From Cyanobium usitatum str. Tous (lineage in GTDB: Bacteria; Cyanobacteriota; Cyanobacteriia; PCC-6307; Cyanobiaceae): a stretch of DNA of 64,000 nt. This document shows positions 58,048 through 64,000 of this stretch, piece by piece (the stretch's first letter is position 1; each line of letters begins with the position of its first letter). A program made the translations under genes and the position numbers. The stretch spans positions 1,860,001 through 1,924,000 of the forward strand of contig NZ_OY986431.1 in the NCBI RefSeq assembly GCF_963920485.1, written 5' to 3'. Below the pieces are notes generated by a model. That model was not told where the DNA came from and did no database searches. It saw only the letters and a program-made list of their open reading frames with translations.

Positions 58048-58566
58048 ATGTTCGACGCCTTCACCAAGGTTGTAGCCCAGGCTGATGCCCGTGGCGAATT
58101 CATCAACGCCGGTCAAATCGACGCACTTGCGGCGATGGTTTCCGAGAGCAACAAGCGTATGGATGCTGTGAACCGCATCACCTCCAACGCATCCAAGATC
58201 GTCACCAATGCGGCCCGCGATCTTTTTGAAGCTCAGCCGGCGCTAACAGCTCCTGGTGGGAACGCCTACACCAGCCGCCGCATGGCTGCGTGCCTACGCG
58301 ACATGGACATCATCCTCCGTTACATCACCTACGCGATTTTCAACGGCGATGCATCCGTGCTGGAAGACCGCTGCCTCAACGGCCTGCGGGAGACCTACCT
58401 GGCGCTCGGCGTTCCTGGCGCTTCGGTTTCTGAAGGCGTTCGCAAGATGAAGGACGCAGCCATTGCAATTGCCAACGACCGCAACGGCATCACCCAGGGA
58501 GACTGCTCAGCTTTGATCAGCGAAATCGGCACCTACTTCGACCGCGCTGCAGCAGCCGTCGGCTGA
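58048..58566 (+). CDS. cpcB: Phycocyanin beta subunit
   Basis: 172 residues. [60 protein letters not shown] (bilin Cys82) and [20 protein letters not shown] (Cys153) are diagnostic of the rod phycocyanin beta chain. Whether it belongs to C-phycocyanin (cpcB) or a marine R-phycocyanin (rpcB) is not decidable by eye. The alpha gene follows 42 bases later. Confidence 0.96.
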   Translation: MFDAFTKVVAQADARGEFINAGQIDALAAMVSESNKRMDAVNRITSNASKIVTNAARDLFEAQPALTAPGGNAYTSRRMAACLRDMDIILRYITYAIFNGDASVLEDRCLNGLRETYLALGVPGASVSEGVRKMKDAAIAIANDRNGITQGDCSALISEIGTYFDRAAAAVG

Positions 58567-58608
58567 TCAGCTCACTAAAAATTCAAACCAACTTATTTCC
58601 TCCTTCCC

Positions 58609-59097
58609 ATGAAGACTCCCCTTACCGAAGCCGTCGCAGCAGCTGATTCCCAGGGACGGTTCCTCTCAAACACTGAGCTCAACTCAGCTTTTGGTCGCTT
58701 TGACCGCGCCAAAAATGCTCTTGCAGCTGCTAAGGGACTAACAGCCAACGCAGACAACTTGGTGAACGGCGCTGCCCAGGCCGTTTACAACAAGTTCCCC
58801 TACACCACCCAGATGCAGGGTGCGAACTATGCCGCTGATGCCCGTGGCAAGGCGAAGTGCTCCCGTGACATCGGTTACTACCTCCGCATGGTCACCTACT
58901 GCCTCGTGGCTGGTGGCACCGGCCCCATGGATGAGTACCTGATTGCCGGGATTGATGAAATCAATCGCGCTTTTGAGCTCTCCCCCTCTTGGTATGTGGA
59001 AGCTCTTAACTATATCAAAGCCAACCATGGCCTTGCCGGCGAAGCAGCAACAGAGGCAAACAATTACCTCGATTACGCAATCAACGCACTTGTTTGA
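58609..59097 (+). CDS. cpcA: Phycocyanin alpha subunit
   Basis: 162 residues. [60 protein letters not shown] (bilin Cys84) and [20 protein letters not shown] are typical of the alpha chain. It could be rpcA in an R-phycocyanin strain. A strong terminator closes the beta-alpha unit. Confidence 0.96.
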   Translation: MKTPLTEAVAAADSQGRFLSNTELNSAFGRFDRAKNALAAAKGLTANADNLVNGAAQAVYNKFPYTTQMQGANYAADARGKAKCSRDIGYYLRMVTYCLVAGGTGPMDEYLIAGIDEINRAFELSPSWYVEALNYIKANHGLAGEAATEANNYLDYAINALV

Positions 59098-59122
59098 TCA
59101 AGCCTCCTTTTAGAACGTAATC

Positions 59123-59155
59123 AATAGCCTCCCCGTCGAAGGGAGGCTATTTTTA
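59123..59155 (+). terminator. Rho-independent terminator after phycocyanin genes
   Basis: Stem ATAGCCTCCC / GGGAGGCTAT with a CGTCGAA loop, extended by one A-T pair, followed by TTTTA. Confidence 0.93.
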
Positions 59156-59174
59156 TTGAACAAAAGATAAAGGG

Positions 59175-59702
59175 ATGGGCGAAGCCAAGCATAAAGACAG
59201 CAGTCGTAAAGAATTAGTCGCCCACAGCAATTCGGCAAAAGTCATTCAGCCGGGGAAACCGTCCTCTTGCCACAAGAAAACCGTCATGCCGCCCAAAGAA
59301 GTTTTAAGCATAAAAGACTTAATAAAACAAGCCGGAGAGGAACAGGAGATTCAGTACGGAACAAACGAGGCACGCTTGCGCATAGACCTCAGAATTGAAG
59401 ACATTGGGCTTTGGAAATCCCATCACAACAAAAATCCTGACAACAACAATATTCTGCTTGCCTGCGAGAGCAATAGCGGCGAACTATCAGAAACCACTCT
59501 GACCTGGGTAGTCGGAGCAGCAATACGTTCTGCATTGGTAGAAGGAACGGCCCAAGCAAAGGATCTGCTCAAAAACCTCGGAGTGTCAGAAGAACTGGTG
59601 GATCTGGCATCTGAACACTGTCCAGGTCTAGGCGAGAACGCAATATGGGCTTTCCATTTGGAGCGACATGGCTGGCTTACCGCAACTCCTGTGGAATCGT
59701 GA
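59175..59702 (+). CDS. Unrecognised protein downstream of phycocyanin
   Basis: 175 residues, AAAGGG just before the ATG. A basic, Ser/Lys-rich N-terminus precedes a globular part with ARLRIDLRIEDIGLWKSHHN, a repetitive Asn stretch (KNPDNNNILL), TTLTWVVGAAIRSALVEGTA and EHCPGLGENAIWAFHLERHG. No motif I can assign. Codon use is clearly more AT-rich than upstream genes. It is followed 26 bases later by the allophycocyanin-like gene. Confidence 0.7.
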   Translation: MGEAKHKDSSRKELVAHSNSAKVIQPGKPSSCHKKTVMPPKEVLSIKDLIKQAGEEQEIQYGTNEARLRIDLRIEDIGLWKSHHNKNPDNNNILLACESNSGELSETTLTWVVGAAIRSALVEGTAQAKDLLKNLGVSEELVDLASEHCPGLGENAIWAFHLERHGWLTATPVES

Positions 59703-59728
59703 ACCTGACAAGAGAAGCAAATCGAAAA

Positions 59729-60286
59729 ATGGAGATCAGCCAACTGGCCAAGGCTGCAAAAGTATGCGGCATAAGCAATCGAGACAGTCTCCCCGAAGCA
59801 GTGAGAGCGGTGGTAGCTAAAGCCGATACTTCAAAACGGTTCCTAAACACAGAAGAAATAGGAGAGATTTGCAAATATTGCAAAACCTCAGAACATGCCG
59901 TTGAGCTACTGATAGCTGAGTCAAACCAGGTGGTTGATAAAGCAAGACAACAACTACTAGCCCAACAACCACAGCTCATCCTGCCTGGCGGGAAATTACA
60001 CCCAGAACCAAGGGCAGAAGCCTGCTGGCGAGATTGCCAACAGTTTCTACGGGTGATCATTTACGGGGTCGCGTGCGATTGCACAGAAGTAACAGATGCG
60101 GCAGGTATGACAGCAATGCGTCAGTTATACAAGGAGATGGAAGTACCTATCCCTGCGATGATGTATGTCCTAGCCCAGATGCGAACACTAACCACACAAG
60201 TCCTAAAAACTTCTGGCCATCTTCGCGAGGCAACCTGCCTCGACAAGGCTTTTGATAATCTGATCAAGGCCTTGCAACCAACCTAG
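59729..60286 (+). CDS. Divergent allophycocyanin-like phycobiliprotein (AplA-like)
   Basis: 185 residues from ATG giving MEISQLAKAAKVCGISNRDS; a 28-codon longer frame overlaps the upstream gene. The globin-type phycobiliprotein fold is recognisable: FLNTEEIGEICKYCKTSEHA, QVVDKARQQLLAQQPQLILP, then the bilin-site analogue CWRDCQQFLRVIIYG, where Cys99, Arg101 and Asp102 match the Cys84/Asp87 signature, and MRQLYKEMEVPIPAMMYVLA. It is neither rod alpha nor beta and looks most like the AplA branch. Several extra Cys residues are present. Confidence 0.78.
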   Translation: MEISQLAKAAKVCGISNRDSLPEAVRAVVAKADTSKRFLNTEEIGEICKYCKTSEHAVELLIAESNQVVDKARQQLLAQQPQLILPGGKLHPEPRAEACWRDCQQFLRVIIYGVACDCTEVTDAAGMTAMRQLYKEMEVPIPAMMYVLAQMRTLTTQVLKTSGHLREATCLDKAFDNLIKALQPT

Positions 60287-60392
60287 CCCGGAGAACAGGA
60301 AGCCAAATAAACCCGGCAACCAATTACCATTGCAAGCGAAACCACAGAACACTAACCCATCTAATTACTAGCGAAGTGAATCCCGTCTAAAC

Positions 60393-61124
60393 ATGAATCA
60401 AAAGCATCACGCATCTTTGTTGCCGGAAGATCCAAGCCAATGGAGTGCTCCTGAAAAGTGCGAACCTACTGCGGCGCAGCATCAACCCGTAGACGCGCGC
60501 GGTGCAAGCTGGAACAACCGTGTTCTACAACCACTGGACCTGCGCCAGGCAAACCTTTGTCGCATGGATATAAGGGGAACAGACCTAAGCAACTGTCTAC
60601 TAGAAGGATGCAATCTAACACTTGCTCGTTATGACAAAAAGACTCGTGTACCCGCTGATTTTGATCTTGAAAAATCAGGAGCAGTAGGCCCTGGTGCAGC
60701 ACTTAATGGGGCTTTTCTAAATGGTGCAGATCTCAGGGGTATGGATCTTCGGAACACCAACTTCATGGGTGCCTACCTAAGCGGATGTGACTTAAGTGGT
60801 TCAGTATTAGACGGAACACGTTTTGTTGGAGCAGATCTAAGGTTTGCGAAATTGCAAGGCTGTCGCTGCATCGCAACACGCTTTACCGGCAGTCAGTTGC
60901 AGCAGGCAGACTTTAGGGCTGCTGATTTAACAGAGGCAATCCTGGATGGGGCTGAAAGTATTCAAGGCGCTGACTTCAGTCAGGTAACAGGCATGGACAA
61001 GAAACAGCTCGCAAACCTCCTAACTCGCTCTCACATCGAACTGGATTGTTGGAACCCACTCACCCGGCAAGCCACCAGGGCGACCCTTGAATCGTTGCTT
61101 GAATCGGCAACAAGAACGGCATAG
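60393..61124 (+). CDS. Pentapeptide-repeat protein
   Basis: 243 residues. From about residue 45 to 210 it has A(D/N)LxG-type five-residue repeats such as ALNGAFLNGADLRGMDLRNT, NFMGAYLSGCDLSGSVLDGT and RFVGADLRFAKLQG, which fold into a right-handed beta helix. The N-terminal 40 residues and the helical C-terminus are unique. Function unknown; such proteins often act as scaffolds. It lies between the phycobiliprotein-like gene and the rod linkers, in AT-richer DNA. Confidence 0.85.
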   Translation: MNQKHHASLLPEDPSQWSAPEKCEPTAAQHQPVDARGASWNNRVLQPLDLRQANLCRMDIRGTDLSNCLLEGCNLTLARYDKKTRVPADFDLEKSGAVGPGAALNGAFLNGADLRGMDLRNTNFMGAYLSGCDLSGSVLDGTRFVGADLRFAKLQGCRCIATRFTGSQLQQADFRAADLTEAILDGAESIQGADFSQVTGMDKKQLANLLTRSHIELDCWNPLTRQATRATLESLLESATRTA

Positions 61125-61240
61125 CGAGCTGGCACTGCCAGACAAAGCGAAGCGATTGAAACAAAAGATTGAGGTTTATAAAGCTAAGGTCGAGGGTTAT
61201 GGGATGCCAGGGATAATTGCAAGGTATCGCCAAGAAAGTC

Positions 61241-62125
61241 ATGCCGTTTGGTCCAGCATCCATCCTGGGTGTGGAGAGCTTCTCCCAAGAGTGCGAAGCA
61301 CCACGTGAGCTAGTGCCAGGAGACGACGACCAAGCGAAGGAGTCAGTAATCCGGGCTGTCTACAGACAGGTGCTTGGGAATGCCTACGTCATGGAGAGCG
61401 AACGACAAGTTGTTGCAGAATCGCAGTTCAAGCTAGGCGAGATCAGCGTTAGAGAACTGGTACGACGTATCGCCAAAAGCGATTTGTATAGCACCCGCTT
61501 CTTTGACTCATGCGCGCGCTACCGCTATATCGAACTAGCATTTCGCCACCTACTCGGACGTGCTCCAGCAGATTTTGAGGAAATGCGAGGTCATGCCGAA
61601 AGACTAGATACAAGTGGGTATGAAGCAGACATCGACAGCTTCTTAGATTCTGACGAGTATCAGAACACCTTTGGTGAGTGGACAGTCCCATATCAACGTG
61701 GTTGGAAAACAGAATCCTGTGCAACGCTTCAAGAATTCACCTGGTCATTCCAGTTGCTGCGTGGAAACAGCAGCAGCAGCCTTAAAGGCAACTTGGCTGG
61801 AATCAGGAGCCGCCTTGGCGGTGCTGCTTATCAGAACCGACCCCTCCCTGTGGTAGCTCCCTCATCACAAGATACCCAAGGCTGGAGCTTCCGCCCAGCT
61901 GCCAACCTGACAGATCCTGTTACACGGATAGGTGTACTTGCAGGTGAAGCAGGCAAAGTCTATCGAGTTGAAGTAACAGCCTATAGGGCCAATAACGTGC
62001 GCCCCACATCACGCTACAGGAAGGCAAACAGAGTATTATTCGTCCCTTTCAACAAGCTATCTGAGCAGTATCAACTTATTCACCGCGAGGGAGGCAAGAT
62101 CGCAAGCATCACACCACTGAGTTGA
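61241..62125 (+). CDS. cpcC: Phycobilisome rod linker with CpcD cap domain
   Basis: 294 residues from ATG giving MPFGPASILGVESF; longer frames add nothing. PBS-linker domain at about 20-155 (VIRAVYRQVLGNAYVMESER, FRHLLGRAP, DIDSFLDSDEYQNTFGEWTV), then a linker and a C-terminal CpcD-like domain at about 238-292 (YRVEVTAYRANN, LIHREGGKIASITPL). This matches the 30-35 kDa rod linkers that join phycocyanin hexamers. The exact symbol is uncertain in picocyanobacteria. Confidence 0.88.
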   Translation: MPFGPASILGVESFSQECEAPRELVPGDDDQAKESVIRAVYRQVLGNAYVMESERQVVAESQFKLGEISVRELVRRIAKSDLYSTRFFDSCARYRYIELAFRHLLGRAPADFEEMRGHAERLDTSGYEADIDSFLDSDEYQNTFGEWTVPYQRGWKTESCATLQEFTWSFQLLRGNSSSSLKGNLAGIRSRLGGAAYQNRPLPVVAPSSQDTQGWSFRPAANLTDPVTRIGVLAGEAGKVYRVEVTAYRANNVRPTSRYRKANRVLFVPFNKLSEQYQLIHREGGKIASITPLS

Positions 62126-62258
62126 CCCATTACTCCCACCAGCCCTACTTACCCAGTAACCTGCCAAGCCTGCGGGGATAAGACAAATTAGATGCCTCTA
62201 AAACGTCTAGCACCGTATAATCCCCACAACAAAGCAAGTCCATCAACTCCATCTTCCC

Positions 62259-63875
62259 ATGACAGCAAATCAAAGCAATTCACTTGACTTCGGAGCCACT
62301 CAGCTTCTTGAAGCCCCAGCGAGTTTTTCTCGCAAAAGAACAGATGACGTAGAAACTGCAACAAGCGAAGATCAATTTCGCAACCAGCAGCTACTGAATA
62401 CACCTACAGCATTCACCGCAAGCGACAATGCTGCTTTTCACATCGCAGTAAGAGCTGCATACCGACAGGTATTCGGCAATGTTCAGCCGATGGAAAGCGA
62501 GCGCCTACTGAGTGCCGAATCAAGACTACGCAATGGGGACATAAACGTACGAGAATTCGTACGGAGATTGGCACAATCCAGTTTTTATCGCTCACGCTTC
62601 TTTGATGCCGTATCTCCGCATCGAGCAGTTGAGCTTAACTTCAAGCATTTGCTGGGCCGCCCCCCCCAGAATCAAGCAGAGGTTGCTAGCCATGTGGCAT
62701 TAATCGCCACAAGTGGCTTCACAGGCGAGATCAATAGCTATCTTGATTCCGATGAGTATCTAAAGTCCTTTGGCGAGGAAACAGTTCCATACCCAACAAG
62801 CTGGAACTCTCCAGTGGGCCAGCCTCAAGCAGCATTCAACAGGATCGCAGCACTTGAGCAGAATTTTGCTGGCAGCGACACAGCAGTAGGGACAAAAAGT
62901 CAGCTGTTAGGAAATCTAGTTAGCGGCTACAGGCTCTCGATAAAGGTGCCTGCACAGGTGTACCGATCCAGTTCCCTTGGACAGATGGGTAGAACAGGAT
63001 CTGGATCGGCCAGCATGCTAGAGCCTGTCAAGCGGAACAATGCAGACGGAGGCGACTCAACGCCAATGCGTGGTGATCTGTACGTTGGCTTTGGACTTGG
63101 TCAGCGCCAGCAGGAAGTGTTCGAGCGCTGCAGCGGCGATTCAGCTGATCAGATTACTGCGCTGATCCGCTCGGTATACCGCCAAGTGCTGGGCAATCCC
63201 CATGTGATGGACAGCGAGCGCAACTTAACCGCAGAGAGCCAATTTGCTGAGGGAAGACTTAGCACCCGCGAATTTATAAGAGCGGTTGGACTCTCGGCCG
63301 ACTATCGCCGGCGCTTCTTCGAAACAAATGCTCCCTACCGTTTTGTGGAGCTAAATTTCAAACATATTTTGGGGCGTGCACCCGCATCTCAGGCCGAGAT
63401 GAGTGAGCATCTACAAAGGCTAGCCATTCACGGCTATGACGCAGAAATCAACAGCTACGTTGATAGCGAAGAGTATCAGAACACCTTCGGTGAGAATACT
63501 GTTCCCTACCTGCGTGTAGCAACTGAAAATGGTCGCGAACAGGTTTCCTTTAATCGGCACATAGCACTAGTTCAAGGCTATGCGGCCAGTGACACCATTC
63601 AATGTGCCTCAAGCCTGCTAAATTCGGTAGCAACAAGATCTGCACCTACAAACTGGACAAATACAACCGTACGGATTAACAGGCTTGGTGCAGCCTCTGG
63701 ATCAGCTGATCCCACATCCAAGCGGTTCCGTATTGTCGTCAATGCCCAGCCTGCAGGCGGCCGCCAACGCAACCCGAACGCCAGTTACGTAGTAAGCGGC
63801 AATGACATTACAAGCCAACTGGGATACATCCATAGACGCGGTGGTCGGATCATTTCTGTGACCGAAATCACCTAG
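62259..63875 (+). CDS. Large rod linker with two PBS-linker domains and a CpcD cap
   Basis: 538 residues. First linker domain at about 62-185 (AVRAAYRQVFGNVQPMESER, LNFKHLLGRPP, EINSYLDSDEYLKSFGEET), second at about 298-420 (LIRSVYRQVLGNPHVMDSER, ELNFKHILGRAP, EINSYVDSEEYQNTFGENT), then a CpcD-like tail at about 488-535. A Ser/Gly-rich stretch joins the two linker domains. Such a protein could bridge several hexamers in one rod. Similar double linkers occur in marine Synechococcus rod loci, but I cannot assign a symbol. Confidence 0.85.
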   Translation: MTANQSNSLDFGATQLLEAPASFSRKRTDDVETATSEDQFRNQQLLNTPTAFTASDNAAFHIAVRAAYRQVFGNVQPMESERLLSAESRLRNGDINVREFVRRLAQSSFYRSRFFDAVSPHRAVELNFKHLLGRPPQNQAEVASHVALIATSGFTGEINSYLDSDEYLKSFGEETVPYPTSWNSPVGQPQAAFNRIAALEQNFAGSDTAVGTKSQLLGNLVSGYRLSIKVPAQVYRSSSLGQMGRTGSGSASMLEPVKRNNADGGDSTPMRGDLYVGFGLGQRQQEVFERCSGDSADQITALIRSVYRQVLGNPHVMDSERNLTAESQFAEGRLSTREFIRAVGLSADYRRRFFETNAPYRFVELNFKHILGRAPASQAEMSEHLQRLAIHGYDAEINSYVDSEEYQNTFGENTVPYLRVATENGREQVSFNRHIALVQGYAASDTIQCASSLLNSVATRSAPTNWTNTTVRINRLGAASGSADPTSKRFRIVVNAQPAGGRQRNPNASYVVSGNDITSQLGYIHRRGGRIISVTEIT

Positions 63876-63943
63876 AAAACACTAGTTCATTTATTCGGGA
63901 CAACTGCTAATTTCTGAACTCCCCCCCTACCAACCTAAAAACA

Positions 63944-64000
63944 ATGGAAATCGAAACTCTTAACCGGGCCAATTCGGGTTTACGCCAATCAGAAGCTCAA
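63944..64000 (+). CDS. Start of a gene running off the window (partial)
   Basis: 19 codons: MEIETLNRANSGLRQSEAQ, open to the window edge. It follows the rod linker on the same strand and is likely another phycobilisome-locus gene. Too short to identify. Confidence 0.45.
   Translation, partial: MEIETLNRANSGLRQSEAQ

Overview
The window is a GC-rich chromosomal segment of a picocyanobacterium, most likely in the Synechococcus/Cyanobium group. It carries photosystem genes (psaE, psbB, psbT, psbM), cytochrome b6f genes (petB, petD), the cyanobacterial nitrogen regulator pipX, several cyanobacteria-only families, and the start of a phycobilisome rod locus with phycocyanin beta and alpha genes. No phycoerythrin gene is seen before the window ends, so pigment type cannot be decided. 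I see no insertion sequence, prophage or CRISPR array. Gene assignments come from reading motifs in the translations; no database search was run.

Layout. 1-6 kb: tail of glgX, tRNA-Gly, a GPH-type sugar symporter, an MlaE-like permease, two cyanobacterial conserved genes, plsY and an unrecognised membrane-anchored protein. 6-13.8 kb: mostly minus-strand housekeeping (proC, sepF, yggS, pipX, ecfT, der, a conserved unknown, an aquaporin-like gene, cobI), with dus on the plus strand. 13.8-19.7 kb: mtnD, an HD-GYP protein, miaE, aroQ, tRNA-Tyr, tRNA-Thr and a response regulator/sensor kinase pair ending in three tandem 22-bp repeats. 19.7-29.2 kb: short LysR-like regulator, aldehyde dehydrogenase, LysM protein, recQ, unknown gene, psaE, mutM, a fused mtnB-mtnC and a SnoaL-like gene. 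29.2-34.7 kb: complete minus-strand rRNA operon (16S, tRNA-Ile, tRNA-Ala, 23S, 5S) with a long leader.

35.5-46 kb: petB-petD, ctpA, an HD-domain hydrolase, minC, minD, minE (with a truncated phospholipase-D-like gene lying backwards between minC and minD), a LuxR-type HTH-only protein, tRNA-Thr, a 54-residue membrane protein, tsaC, prmC, dprA and a thioesterase. 46-55.6 kb: universal stress protein, psbM, a ferredoxin with an acidic tail, psbB-psbT, nrdR, rpsA, a HAD hydrolase, metK, a sugar kinase, a 39-residue membrane protein, a DUF2470 protein, a ComF-type protein and tRNA-Phe. 55.7-64 kb: left part of the phycobilisome rod locus, with two unknown genes, a CpcT/CpeT-type lyase, a coiled-coil gene, phycocyanin beta and alpha, an unknown gene, a divergent allophycocyanin-like phycobiliprotein, a pentapeptide-repeat protein and two rod linkers. 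Base composition becomes visibly more AT-rich after the phycocyanin terminator.

How the genes fit together. Methionine salvage is scattered: mtnD, the mtnBC fusion and metK lie in three places. Photosynthesis genes sit in small, mostly divergent units. The most interesting parts are the segment downstream of phycocyanin, with its non-canonical phycobiliprotein that keeps a Cys-x-Arg-Asp bilin-site motif, and the two-component locus with its repeat array.
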